64,000 nucleotides of DNA, from NCBI GenBank assembly GCA_948467735.1, contig CAOKFN010000019.1:1-64000 (forward strand). Direction: 5' to 3'. The translations under genes and the position numbers were made by a program. Origin of the DNA: an uncultured bacterium (GTDB taxonomy: Bacteria; Bacillota; Clostridia; Lachnospirales; Lachnospiraceae). Of this stretch, positions 16,347-25,435 are shown piece by piece. Numbering within the stretch: position 1 is the first letter of the stretch; each line of letters starts with the position of its first letter. The notes under the pieces were generated by a model. It saw only the letters and a list, made by a program, of their open reading frames with translations. It searched no databases and had not been told where the DNA came from.

Positions 16347-16880
16347 TCATCCGTTATCACTCTCAATGAGCGCCCTCAATTCGTCTCTTGCCGCCTGATA
16401 TATTTCAATGCCGTCCAATATCTGCAATACTATTTTTTTAGTTTCCGTCGTCTGCTCCCGTACCGCTTCTTTTAAAAGCTCAAAAGATTTTTCCTCCAAG
16501 AGCAATTGTATCGGAAAATGCCAGCCGTGAAGTCTTCCGTTTGGGGGAACCTCCTGTAAATGCCGTAAATAAAATGCCGTTCTGTTTTTCCCATCATGCT
16601 GACAGCTTCGGCACAGCATCTTGGCAAGGTTTAACTGCCATGACAGCTCAAAGCAGTCGTCATCAAAAATTCTCATGATATGCAGCACATCTTCACAGTC
16701 AAGCATTTCCGGATGGCAGAGCAATTCGTCCTGCACCGTATCATAATCCTTCCAAATTTCATTTTCATTACCGTCGTCGTCCCATAATGAAATTTCTTCT
16801 GTATGAACTTTATGAAGAAAATCAATTTTTTCGGCCGTACTCATCGTCTGATAATCGCCGACACTATAATTTTGATCCAT
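16347..16880 (-). CDS. Hypothetical protein, possibly an immunity-type protein
   Basis: 177 residues, acidic, predicted helical (long runs such as QTTETKKIVLQILDGIEIYQAARDEL), no signal or membrane segment. I do not recognise the family. It lies among SUKH-like and other orphan proteins typical of polymorphic-toxin immunity regions, which is only contextual support. Confidence 0.6.
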   Translation of the reverse strand: MDQNYSVGDYQTMSTAEKIDFLHKVHTEEISLWDDDGNENEIWKDYDTVQDELLCHPEMLDCEDVLHIMRIFDDDCFELSWQLNLAKMLCRSCQHDGKNRTAFYLRHLQEVPPNGRLHGWHFPIQLLLEEKSFELLKEAVREQTTETKKIVLQILDGIEIYQAARDELRALIESDNG

Positions 16881-16916
16881 TTACATACCTCCAAATTCAT
16901 TTATGTACCTTCAAAT

Positions 16917-17090
16917 TCATGCACGTGCTACCAGCCATTTTGCCACTCCGTCCATATTGCTGCTTTCGATGATTCCCGCGGCAATTTCCTTACATTCGTC
17001 GATTGCGTTTTTGACCGCATATGCTTCGTCCGCCATGCGGAACATGCCCGCATTTATCCTGTTGAAAAAATCGCCCTGACTCCGCTCGTT
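16917..17090 (-). pseudogene. C-terminal remnant of a Cof-type HAD hydrolase
   Basis: The frame beginning right after the stop of the next gene reads GDFFNRINAGMF, MADEAYAVKNAIDECKEIA and ESSNMDGVAKWL. This follows the HAD IIB (Cof) C-terminal pattern GDxxND..MF, A..AVAMGNA.eevK..A, and SNdeDGVAkaL. Only about 55 residues remain; the Rossmann core with the nucleophile Asp and the cap are missing, and no start or ribosome site is present. The upstream gene ends exactly where the remnant begins, suggesting a deletion or insertion joined them. Confidence 0.7.
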
Positions 17091-17679
17091 ACGAAGCAAA
17101 GTTCTCATAGGGATAGCCCAGCTTCCGCATAAAATCCGCCATCTGCCAGTCCTCTCCGATGGAAAACTCATCGTCCTCGTAAGCCTTCTGCCCATCTTCC
17201 GACTCCAACAATTCATCCGTCCAAAATATCAGATACTTCTCAATGTCGGCCTTCTCCACATGGAAGTATTTGGCAATAATTTCCGCGTTCCCTTTTTCCT
17301 TCTCCATCTGCGCCTCGGACGCCTCTTCAAAATAATCAGGCATGGGATTAAATCGATCTATCTCCACCCCATTGTCGTACAAAGAATATCCCCAAAAGTC
17401 CCCGTCGTAAATATAGAGCAGCAAAATCGGTTTTTGCGTCTCCTTGGATATGGCCTCCGCCAGATCTTCAAATCCGCCGCATTCCTCATTAAACAGAATG
17501 CTTGTCCCGCCGCCCTGTTCCTTATACTGGCATTCTTCAGGAATCAGATTCATAAACTCGTATTTGTTCTTTTCCCCCTTGTCCAATCCGCCTAATTTTT
17601 TCGCCACGGCTTCCACCGCGTTTCTCGCCTGCGCCTCCCCGCACTCCGGCAGGATGGCCGTCTGTAAAAATAATCCCAT
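17089..17679 (-). CDS. Hypothetical acidic protein
   Basis: 196 residues, soluble and strongly acidic. It has a mixed alpha/beta look (PILLLYIYDGDFWGYSLYDNG) and a C-terminal helical part (DWQMADFMRKLGYPYE). Not recognised; the composition resembles SUKH-type immunity proteins, without a motif that proves it. It abuts a HAD remnant at its 3' end. Confidence 0.65.
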   Translation of the reverse strand: MGLFLQTAILPECGEAQARNAVEAVAKKLGGLDKGEKNKYEFMNLIPEECQYKEQGGGTSILFNEECGGFEDLAEAISKETQKPILLLYIYDGDFWGYSLYDNGVEIDRFNPMPDYFEEASEAQMEKEKGNAEIIAKYFHVEKADIEKYLIFWTDELLESEDGQKAYEDDEFSIGEDWQMADFMRKLGYPYENFAS

Positions 17680-17862
17680 TTCTGTCCTCCTATCTAAAGT
17701 TCCGTCTTGTGCTTTAGCACATGATTCACTATGACGCCTTGCGCCTTCGTTTCATGACTGTTTTACGTTTCCTCTTGACATTTCTTCTATGGAAGGCATT
17801 TCCCGTTTATTCAGCATTCTCTCGTATATAAACATCCCTCTGCCACGAATATCGGTCTATTT

Positions 17863-18513
17863 CTAATATTCTCCCATATCCCTCGTCTTTTTCAAAGTCC
17901 CGATCCAGTCATGCGACCTGCCGTCAAAATTTTCAGGATTCACCGGATAATGAATATTATAAAGATACCCTTCCTCGCCGTAACGTCCGTGCGCTGCTTC
18001 ATCCATGCATTGTTCTTCCATACAGATATTAACGACTTCCAGACACATCAACACATGCGTACTGCCTTCTACAATCTCACGTTCCCATAAATAACGGCAT
18101 TCCAGATTGAGAAAACATTCCGCAATCATTGGCGCGTTCACAATGGAAGCTTTGACGGCTGTCAATCCTGATAATGCGATTTCATCGTTGTCGAAACCAT
18201 TATTGGCTATTGTGGCGCTGCATTTATCATAAAAATCCACAGACGGAAAATTGATGACCGCCTCCTTCGTCTCGCGTATGCTCTGATACAGATGCCCGCT
18301 TTTATTCACACTTGACAATATTGCGTAAAACCCTCTGGATGTGCCATTAAAACATGCCCATGACTGTAGGCAGGCGTTCGGCTTTCCGTTTGACTTATAG
18401 GTTGTCACCACAAATAGCGGCGATGGAATTGCCGTCACAAATTCCATCCATGAAAAGCCGTATGTTTCCATTTCCGCCATTGATGCCGGTATTGCTGAAT
18501 ACTCCTTTTTCAT
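17863..18513 (-). CDS. Flavin reductase-like FMN-binding protein
   Basis: 216 residues from the ATG at 18513, preceded by AGGAGGAGA. PSPLFVVTTYKSNGKPNACLQSWACFNG and FNVNFPSVDFY-like segments (VINFPSVDFYDKC) match the flavin reductase domain that binds FMN as a dimer. Likely an NAD(P)H-dependent FMN or small-molecule reductase. The electron partner is unknown. Confidence 0.85.
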   Translation of the reverse strand: MKKEYSAIPASMAEMETYGFSWMEFVTAIPSPLFVVTTYKSNGKPNACLQSWACFNGTSRGFYAILSSVNKSGHLYQSIRETKEAVINFPSVDFYDKCSATIANNGFDNDEIALSGLTAVKASIVNAPMIAECFLNLECRYLWEREIVEGSTHVLMCLEVVNICMEEQCMDEAAHGRYGEEGYLYNIHYPVNPENFDGRSHDWIGTLKKTRDMGEY

Positions 18514-18560
18514 ATTGCGTCTCCTCCTATTTATTCTCCTAAAACCCTTGCATCCATCCC

Positions 18561-19211
18561 TTACGCTTCCCCAAGCCCCTCCATGACTTCCATCAGCTTT
18601 GCATAGGACTCCTCGCTGGCGGCTCCATAGATTGTTTCCAAATCTCCACAATCCATAATCACCGCCATATTATCCGGGGCATTGCTGTAAAAGCTCATAT
18701 TCATATCCACCCAGCCCCGCAGCGCAAAAGGCTTTTTTTCCAGTCCCGACTGAATAACGCCGCATTCCTCCTCCGTAAGCCAGAGTACAAAGTCCTCCGG
18801 TGAAAATGGAAAGTTAAATACCGATTCATACGCCAGCGCCGCCTGTAAAAACTCGCTTGTGGTCTCGGTACACAATGCCCAGCTTTTGTCGTCCGTGGTC
18901 ACAAACACAGGCGGATCCGCCTGTCCCAAGTCCTCCCTGCGGATTCCGGCCCGGCAGCAGCCCTGATTTTCATTCAACAGTATCAGGCAGCCGCTTTTTC
19001 TCAGCCAGTCCCATTTCTGATAGTCCTCCGGCTTCATCCATTGGTCCTGCACATGATGAAGTTCCTCCGTGCGCCCCGCTCTGCGCCAGAATTCTTCCAC
19101 CGCTTGGGGCAGCGCGCCAAAATATGCTTTTACGGAAGCAATCTCCTCTTCATCATACCCCTGCAGCTCATCCGTCCCATACAGCCGCTTTATCATTTCC
19201 TCTAAATTCAT
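18561..19211 (-). CDS. SUKH/SMI1-like protein
   Basis: 216 residues from the ATG at 19211 (GGAGGGAAA upstream). LPQAVEEFWRRAGR near residue 35 and a later LILLNENQGCCRAGIRREDLGQADPPVFV segment are typical of SUKH superfamily folds. SUKH proteins often act as immunity proteins against polymorphic toxins, but no toxin gene is adjacent. The subfamily was not determined. Confidence 0.65.
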   Translation of the reverse strand: MNLEEMIKRLYGTDELQGYDEEEIASVKAYFGALPQAVEEFWRRAGRTEELHHVQDQWMKPEDYQKWDWLRKSGCLILLNENQGCCRAGIRREDLGQADPPVFVTTDDKSWALCTETTSEFLQAALAYESVFNFPFSPEDFVLWLTEEECGVIQSGLEKKPFALRGWVDMNMSFYSNAPDNMAVIMDCGDLETIYGAASEESYAKLMEVMEGLGEA

Positions 19212-19384
19212 TTTCCCTCCATTTCCCTCCGTCCATATGCCGCGGTTCGCATCCGAAATCCGCCGCCCCATAAAACATGATTACCGCTCGCAGACGCTTC
19301 GCTTTTTGCTCGTATCGCCGCTTGAAATGCAGCGGCTCCATTCCGGTTTGCTGACGCAAACCGCCTGCGCCCATATCCGCACCT

Positions 19385-19792
19385 CTAAAACGCATACCTT
19401 GTCCCATGAGAAAATAGAAGACCATCTGTCAATTCCACACATAAAATAATTGTATTTTCATCATTAAAATCGTTATGTCCATTGCCAATCCACCCGGCGA
19501 AAACCCTTTTTAATTTTTCTGCAGTTTCCGCATTTTCCCTTTTCCCGAAATATCCTAAATTGACGCCTCTTCCATGTGCCGTGAACCAATCTCCCGCTAT
19601 CGCGACGGCAGGATTGCTTTCTATCTGTCTCATTTTACCGGAAAGCGCGTATGTAATAATATAAAACGCCCCATTTTCATAATAGGCATTTACATATCGC
19701 ACATACGGCAATCCATTTTCTGTTGTCGCCAGCGCAATCACCGTATCCTTTCCAAAACGTTCCACCATTATTTTTTCAATTTCCCGATTCAT
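19385..19792 (-). CDS. Pyridoxamine 5'-phosphate oxidase-like flavoprotein
   Basis: 135 residues from the ATG at 19792, preceded by GGGAGA. ALATTENGLPYVRYVNAYYENGAFYIIT and MRQIESNPAVAIAGDWF follow the split-barrel PNPOx-like FMN-binding pattern. Substrate unknown; probably an FMN- or F420-type oxidoreductase, or a binding protein. Confidence 0.85.
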   Translation of the reverse strand: MNREIEKIMVERFGKDTVIALATTENGLPYVRYVNAYYENGAFYIITYALSGKMRQIESNPAVAIAGDWFTAHGRGVNLGYFGKRENAETAEKLKRVFAGWIGNGHNDFNDENTIILCVELTDGLLFSHGTRYAF

Positions 19793-19831
19793 TTTTTCTC
19801 CCAAAGTCTCTTCCTCCAAATAAACATCCAA

Positions 19832-20150
19832 CTTTAATGTTCCGCTTCCCTCTCCATATCATATTCCGTCCGCTCTCATCTTTTATCTAAGATTACTAAC
19901 CAATGCTCCAAATAAATTCATTTTCATTGTTTCACAAAATCCTGCTTTTCAAGCATTGCCATTTTCATTGCACCTGCTCACACCCAATCTCCACGCCTCC
20001 GCGAATCTGCTTCCAACTAATGACATTATACACATCAGGCTCATAAATATCAATACGTTTTGAACTTCTCTTTTTTAATAAACACCCCGAAAACTGCCTA
20101 TTTCCACACCTCCAAATTTATGATACAATAAAGGCTGAAAACGACAGATG
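19832..20150. other. Intergenic region, no gene recognised
   Basis: About 320 bp between the divergent flavoprotein and methyltransferase genes. AT-rich, with no convincing reading frame. A plus-strand TACAAT at about 20124 could be a -10 element for the methyltransferase, but no good -35 was found. Confidence 0.4.
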
Positions 20151-20176
20151 GCCATGATTGAACTTGTAATCATGGC
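20151..20176. promoter_or_regulatory. Dyad in the methyltransferase leader
   Basis: Perfect 9-bp arms GCCATGATT and AATCATGGC with an 8-base centre, 14 bp before the ribosome binding site. It may be a repressor operator or an mRNA hairpin. Confidence 0.5.
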
Positions 20177-20197
20177 GTAACCCAAAAGGAGGTCAAA

Positions 20198-21082
20198 ATG
20201 AATACTTATTGGTCGCAGTATGTGCAGAAAACCGAAGAACTCTATCTGTCCCGCGCATTGAGATTTCATCGCGGAAATATGGATAGATGGATAGACGCCA
20301 TGCAGCTGCATGACGGAATGAAAATTCTTGAAGCAGGCTGCGCCGGCGGTCTCCTCTGCCATCGATTGAAAGAAGCTCTTCCAAATGCCGATATTACAGG
20401 TTTGGATTTTGATACCGGACATATCGATTACGCCAAGAAAAAAATGAATGAATTAAACCTTCCATGCAGATTTATTGCAGGGGACGCAGAGAATCTGCCC
20501 TTTGAGGATAACACATTCGACGTCTGTTATTCCCATACCGTGATGAACTTCTGCGATCCCGTAAAATTCGTGAAGGAACAGTACCGAGTGCTGAAACCCG
20601 GCGGCAGAATGATTGTGATGGATGTGTACAACAAGGGAGCCAAGCCGGAAGAATGGATACCGACCGACGACTGCGAAGAAAAGGAATTATTTGACAAAGT
20701 CTGGGCGGCGGCGTCCGACAATCCCAACAGCCATGTCAAGCGGTACGAGAACCGGACGGAAAAATATTTTGCCTACCTTGCGGCGCAGGGATTTCATCCT
20801 ATTTCCATCGACGCGATGGCTGTGGTAAATTATGCCCCCGACTGCGATAACGTCGATGATGAGATGGCCCGGGCACAGATTAACGATGACCGGATATCGG
20901 AACTTTGCAGCGCGGAAAAAGCATATAGGATGGCTCCGAATGCGCTCAGCGAAGCCGAGTACCAAACTTTAACGGACATGATCAACCGCAGATATGACAA
21001 AAAAATTCAGCAGTATCAAAACGGGGACAAGTGCTGGGAGTTTCGCGTCGCAGTTACAGTACTTATCAGCGGAACAAAATAA
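20198..21082 (+). CDS. Class I SAM-dependent methyltransferase
   Basis: 294 residues. Motif I is MKILEAGCAGGLLCHRL, followed by ADITGLDFD, GDAENLPFEDNTFDVCYSH and VLKPGGRMIVMD, the UbiE/Methyltransf_11 order. The acceptor is unknown. AAAGGAGG precedes the ATG. It is one of only two plus-strand genes, oriented toward ackA, and both are served by the terminator at 21117-21166. Confidence 0.9.
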   Translation: MNTYWSQYVQKTEELYLSRALRFHRGNMDRWIDAMQLHDGMKILEAGCAGGLLCHRLKEALPNADITGLDFDTGHIDYAKKKMNELNLPCRFIAGDAENLPFEDNTFDVCYSHTVMNFCDPVKFVKEQYRVLKPGGRMIVMDVYNKGAKPEEWIPTDDCEEKELFDKVWAAASDNPNSHVKRYENRTEKYFAYLAAQGFHPISIDAMAVVNYAPDCDNVDDEMARAQINDDRISELCSAEKAYRMAPNALSEAEYQTLTDMINRRYDKKIQQYQNGDKCWEFRVAVTVLISGTK

Positions 21083-21116
21083 ATGATTCAGGCGCCGCCC
21101 GCTTGGCTCACTACGC

Positions 21117-21166
21117 GGCGAAAATAAAAGGCATATGCTCCGCCGCACATGCCTTTTATTTTCGCC
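21117..21166. terminator. Bidirectional terminator between methyltransferase and ackA
   Basis: Eighteen-bp perfect arms (GGCGAAAATAAAAGGCAT and its complement) around a 14-base loop. A-rich and T-rich arms give a usable stem on both strands between convergent genes. Confidence 0.85.
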
Positions 21167-21216
21167 TATATGATTATCTGCCTCCAATGAAACACTCACA
21201 TGAAGCTTCTTATCTT

Positions 21217-22416
21217 TTACTGCGCTGCCAGACGCACCGTCTCTCTTGCAATGGCAAGCTCCTCATTTGTGGGAATCACCATCACCGTCGTCTTACTGTC
21301 AGGGGTGGTAATCGCTATATCCTCGCCCCGTTTCTTATTTGCTTCCTGATCAATGGTCACGCCCAGATAACCGAGATACTCGCACACAAAAGTTCTCACC
21401 AGCGCTGCGTTCTCGCCCACCCCTGCGGTAAAACAGATGACGTCCACGCCGTTCATGGCGGCGGTATAAGAACCGATATATTTTGCCACCCGATAGCAGT
21501 AAGTCTTTAAAGTGCGGATCGCATTGGCGTCTCCCTTATGATACCCTTCCTCCAAATCACGGAAATCCGAAGAAAGATTGTCGGAAAGTCCAAGCACTCC
21601 GGACTTCTTATTCAGCACCGCCATAATCTCATCAATGCTTTTGCCCTCCTTGTGTGCCAAGAACTCAATGATGGCGGGGTCGATATCACCGGAACGGGTT
21701 CCCATAATCAATCCCTCCAGAGGCGTCAGGCCCATGGAAGTATCCACACATCTGCCGTTCTTCACGGCGGAAATGCTGGCGCCGTTGCCCAGATGGCACA
21801 CAATAATCTTCAAATCCTCATAGTTCTTTCCCAGAACCTCCGCCGCCCTCTTGGACACATAGGAATGGCTGGTTCCGTGGAAACCGTATCTTCTTATTTT
21901 GTATTTCTGATAATATTCATAGGGCAGGCCGTACATATAAGCCTCCTCCGGCATGGTCTGGTGGAACGCGGTATCGAACACACCCACCATGGGAGTGTTT
22001 GGCATCAGCTTTTTGCAGGCATTAATGCCGATTAAGTTGGCCGGATTGTGCAGGGGCGCAAGGTCATTGCATTCCTCAACCACCGCCATCACCTCGTCAT
22101 TGAGCACCACGGACTGGGCAAATTTCTCTCCTCCATGAACCACCCGATGCCCTACGGCGCCGATCTCGTCCAGACTCTTAACCACCCCCGTCTTGGGATT
22201 GGTCAGCGCTTCCAGCACCAGACGAATCGCCTCCGTATGGTCCGGCATGGGGGTGACGGTCTTTTCTTTTTCACCGCCCTCCGGAGAATAAGTAATCATG
22301 CTTCCCTCAATACCGATTCTCTCACAAAGCCCTTTTGCAAGGCATTGTTCCGACTCGGAATCAATCAACTGAAATTTCAGGGACGAACTCCCGCAGTTAA
22401 TCACTAAAACTTTCAT
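21217..22416 (-). CDS. ackA: Acetate kinase
   Basis: 399 residues, full length. N-terminal NCGSSSLKFQLID, then HRVVHGGEKF, VFDTAFHQTMP, HLGNGASISAV and FTAGVGENA define acetate kinase. It converts acetyl phosphate and ADP to acetate and ATP, the substrate-level phosphorylation step of acetogenic fermentation. AGGAGGG precedes the ATG. It follows pta by 185 bp that contain several short hairpins but no strong terminator, so the pair is probably cotranscribed. Confidence 0.98.
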   Translation of the reverse strand: MKVLVINCGSSSLKFQLIDSESEQCLAKGLCERIGIEGSMITYSPEGGEKEKTVTPMPDHTEAIRLVLEALTNPKTGVVKSLDEIGAVGHRVVHGGEKFAQSVVLNDEVMAVVEECNDLAPLHNPANLIGINACKKLMPNTPMVGVFDTAFHQTMPEEAYMYGLPYEYYQKYKIRRYGFHGTSHSYVSKRAAEVLGKNYEDLKIIVCHLGNGASISAVKNGRCVDTSMGLTPLEGLIMGTRSGDIDPAIIEFLAHKEGKSIDEIMAVLNKKSGVLGLSDNLSSDFRDLEEGYHKGDANAIRTLKTYCYRVAKYIGSYTAAMNGVDVICFTAGVGENAALVRTFVCEYLGYLGVTIDQEANKKRGEDIAITTPDSKTTVMVIPTNEELAIARETVRLAAQ

Positions 22417-22560
22417 TTTTTACACCCTCCTGCCCGCTTTGCGGGCATCTAATCTAAAAGTTTGAAATTCACTGCTTTCAAACTTACACCTTCCTGTCCG
22501 CTTTTCGCGGGCACCGAAACTTTCCATTCACTTTCCGCATTACTCTAAACGTGCGTTCTT
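22417..22560. other. Hairpin-rich pta-ackA spacer
   Basis: Contains CCCGCTTTGCGGG (about 22427-22444), AAGTTTGAA paired with TTTCAAACTT (22459-22487), and CCGCTTTTCGCGG (about 22498-22511). These may set the relative stability of pta and ackA mRNA. Confidence 0.5.
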
Positions 22561-22601
22561 AAAAACACAGCATTCTACCTATATCGCTCCAACACCCGCC
22601 G

Positions 22602-23603
22602 TCAAACCAGCTGTGCCTGCACGGCAGTCAGCGCCACTACGCCCACAATATCCTGCCATGAACAGCCGCGGGATAAATCGTTTACAGGCTTTGCGATTCC
22701 CTGAAGCATGGGACCATACGCCTCCGCGCCTCCCAGTCTCTGCACCAGCTTATACCCGATATTGCCCGCGTCCAGATTGGGGAATATCAATACGTTCGCC
22801 TTGCCTGCCACGGGACTTCCGGGGGATTTGGACTTGGCAACGCTGGGCACCAAGGCCGCATCCAGCTGCAGTTCGCCGTCCAAGGTCAGATGAGGATACT
22901 GTTCCTTTGCAATCCGGGTAGCCTCCACCATCTTGTCCACCAGCGGATGCTTTGCGCTTCCCTTGGTGGAATGGCTCAGCATGGCGATCACGGGCTTGGG
23001 GCCGATCAATGCCTTAAAGCTTCTGTAGGACGTCTCCGCTATCGCCGCCAGCTCTTCCGCCGTAGGATCCTGATTCAAACCGCAGTCCGCAAACAGAAAC
23101 GCCCCGTTCTCCCCCTGATCCTTAAATTGTGTATCCATGACGAAAAACGCGGAAACCAGCTTGATTCCGGGCGCCGTCTTCAATATCTGCAAAGCCGGCC
23201 TCAAAGTGTCCGCCGTAGAATGGCATGCTCCGGCAACCATGCCGTCCGCGTCATTTGCCTTTACCATGACAATACCAAAGGTCAGATAATCTTTCAGAAG
23301 AATTTCTCTGGCGGCCTCCGGCGTCATGCCCTTTGCCTTTCTGGTCTCGTATAAAAGATTCACATAATCATCCAGCTTGGGCGTATTGGCCGGATCAATG
23401 ACCGTAATGCCCGAGAGGTCAACTTCCAGCCATCCGGCACCGTCCATGATCTTCTCTTCATTGCCGACCATAATAATATCGGCAATCCCTTCCTCCACAA
23501 TCTTCGCTGCTGCCAGCAGAGTCCTCTTATCATTGGATTCCGGCAATATGATTGTCTTTTTATCCAGTCGGGCCCTCTCCTTAATTGTGTCAATATATGA
23601 CAT
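22602..23603 (-). CDS. pta: Phosphate acetyltransferase
   Basis: 333 residues. The short single-domain form of clostridia and bacilli: KTIILPESNDKRTLLAA, GMVAGACHSTADTLRPALQ, LSHSTKGSAKH and NVLIFPNLDAGNIGYKL. It interconverts acetyl-CoA and acetyl phosphate for AckA. The ATG at 23603 has AGGAGA at 6 bp; the ATG two codons earlier has none at a workable distance. Confidence 0.98.
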   Translation of the reverse strand: MSYIDTIKERARLDKKTIILPESNDKRTLLAAAKIVEEGIADIIMVGNEEKIMDGAGWLEVDLSGITVIDPANTPKLDDYVNLLYETRKAKGMTPEAAREILLKDYLTFGIVMVKANDADGMVAGACHSTADTLRPALQILKTAPGIKLVSAFFVMDTQFKDQGENGAFLFADCGLNQDPTAEELAAIAETSYRSFKALIGPKPVIAMLSHSTKGSAKHPLVDKMVEATRIAKEQYPHLTLDGELQLDAALVPSVAKSKSPGSPVAGKANVLIFPNLDAGNIGYKLVQRLGGAEAYGPMLQGIAKPVNDLSRGCSWQDIVGVVALTAVQAQLV

Positions 23604-23855
23604 ATCCATTCTCCTTTCCGGCGGTTTTTCACTATCTCAGTAATGTGCCCTCACATTCCGTCCTCGGAAATCCGGCGGCGTCCCCGCCTCATTGCGAAAC
23701 ATTCCGCTTTTTCCGCAGAATCCTATGCACTGCAGACGTGCTATCGCTTCATTACAGCATCCGCATATCCATCGGCTCCCTCTACATACCGCCGTCTTTC
23801 ATCGTATGCTCATGAACGAACACTCATTTTTTACTTAACAAACCGCGATAACTAT

Positions 23856-23884
23856 ATTATACTAAAAATGGTAAAAATAAACAA
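23856..23884 (-). promoter_or_regulatory. Predicted promoter of pta-ackA
   Basis: TTGTTT, 17 bp, TATAAT on the minus strand, giving a leader of about 250 nt before pta. The rest of the 400-bp divergent region toward tmcAL shows no other clear element. Confidence 0.65.
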
Positions 23885-24007
23885 GGACAAATTTAAAATG
23901 GGAGAATTATTGTGCGTTTTGCGAAGGTGTAACGGCTGCCGCATTCCGCGAATGGCAGGACAAAATGATAACTGCCTGCCGATTCCATTTGGGGAGGTGT
24001 TTTTTAC

Positions 24008-25243
24008 ATGCGTGTAAACGGAATTATAGCGGAATACAATCCTTTCCACAACGGCCACGAATATCATCTGGAAGAATCTCTGCGCCGCACGGGGGCAGAT
24101 TTTACCATAGTCGTTATGAGCGGAAATTTCGTACAGCGAGGCGCGCCCGCACTTCTGGACAAACATATCCGCGCGGAAATGGCCCTTCGCTGCGGCGCCG
24201 ACCTTGTACTGGAACTTCCCGTGCTGTATGCCTCCTCCAGTGCGGAATATTTTGCCGCAGGGGCGGCGGCGCTTCTGGACAAGCTGGGCGTCGTCACTCA
24301 CCTGTGCTTTGGCAGCGAATCCGGGGACGCCTTACTGCTCCTGAAAATCGCCGCCCTCCTTTTGGATGAATCCGGCGCTTATCGATCTGCCCTGAGAAAT
24401 TTCCTGCGCTGCGGATATTCCTACCCCAATGCCCGTGCGGAGGCATTGATGCAGTGTTATCCTTTTTTAGAAGCACATAGAGAAATTTTTGCCTCCCCAA
24501 ACAATATCCTCGGCATTGAATACTGCAAAGCACTCCTCAGACGCCGGAGCGCAATCACCCCCGAAACCGTCACCCGCATAGGCTCCGGCTACCATGACAG
24601 CCGGACCTCTTCCCGGTTCTGCTCCGCGCTCGCCATCCGGCAGGCGCTTTATGCCGGAAATGCTTTGGAACAGCTGGGCCCTCACATCCCCGCCCAAATC
24701 CTGCCGCTGCTTTCTTCCAGCCTGTCTGGGCGTCCTCCCCTGCGCCCCGACGTCTTTTCGCACATCCTCTATTACAAACTGTTCATAGAAAAAGAACAGG
24801 GTTATGAGAAATATTTGGATGTATCGGCAGACCTGTCGAACCGCATACGAAATTTATTGGGAAAATATACCGGCTTTGAAGCCTTCTGCGACTTGCTGAA
24901 GACAAAAGACATGACTTATACCCGAATCAGCAGATGCCTGCTGCATATTCTTCTGGATATCTGGAACAGCCATATGGAGCAGGGGCAGGAAATGGACTAT
25001 GCGCCCTATGCCAGAGCGCTTGGATTCCGAAAGTCCGCTGCGCCGCTGTTACGCGCCATAAAAAAACATGCCTCCATTCCCTTGATCACCAAACTGGCAG
25101 ACGCGGAAAACAGCCTGAGCGACGAAGCTCTCAGGCTGTTGAAGCAGGATATCCGCTGCAGCGAACTTTACCGAGGCGCGGCAGCCATACCCTCCGGAAA
25201 AACTACCCAAAGCGAATATTCCATACCGCTTGTCATTTTATAG
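24008..25243 (+). CDS. tmcAL: tRNA(Met) cytidine acetate ligase
   Basis: 411 residues. The N-terminus GIIAEYNPFHNGHEYHL carries the HxGH nucleotidyltransferase signature; MSGNFVQRGAPA, GADLVLELP and a later RIGSGYHD match TmcAL (YlbM). The enzyme activates acetate with ATP to acetyl-AMP and forms N4-acetylcytidine at position 34 of elongator tRNA-Met. GGAGG lies 10 bp before the ATG. It is divergent from pta-ackA, the genes that make acetate, a neighbourhood common in clostridia. Confidence 0.95.
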   Translation: MRVNGIIAEYNPFHNGHEYHLEESLRRTGADFTIVVMSGNFVQRGAPALLDKHIRAEMALRCGADLVLELPVLYASSSAEYFAAGAAALLDKLGVVTHLCFGSESGDALLLLKIAALLLDESGAYRSALRNFLRCGYSYPNARAEALMQCYPFLEAHREIFASPNNILGIEYCKALLRRRSAITPETVTRIGSGYHDSRTSSRFCSALAIRQALYAGNALEQLGPHIPAQILPLLSSSLSGRPPLRPDVFSHILYYKLFIEKEQGYEKYLDVSADLSNRIRNLLGKYTGFEAFCDLLKTKDMTYTRISRCLLHILLDIWNSHMEQGQEMDYAPYARALGFRKSAAPLLRAIKKHASIPLITKLADAENSLSDEALRLLKQDIRCSELYRGAAAIPSGKTTQSEYSIPLVIL

Positions 25244-25286
25244 TTTCACGAATACAAACGCATCGTCGGGAGACCGCAAGTTCCAG

Positions 25287-25316
25287 CTTCCGGAGGACAG
25301 CCCTCTGGAAGCTGAA
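25287..25316 (+). terminator. Hairpin after tmcAL
   Basis: CAGCTTCCGGAGG and CCCTCTGGAAGCTG arms around ACAG, 45 bp past the tmcAL stop. The following GAAAAATCC is not a strong T tract, so termination is only plausible. Confidence 0.45.
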
Positions 25317-25435
25317 AAATCCAAACCCACCGCGGGGCTTAGGCCCATATGCATGATAAACATGGAGGGTTTATTTTTAATACTCCGGAGTTCGCTGCCG
25401 CACGCTCCGTTCTTCCCGGAACTTAATATGGACAT

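Noticed and set aside
19965..20095. Minus-strand open frame of about 40 codons between the flavoprotein and the methyltransferase
   Set aside because: It has no start codon with a ribosome site and resembles no protein I know.
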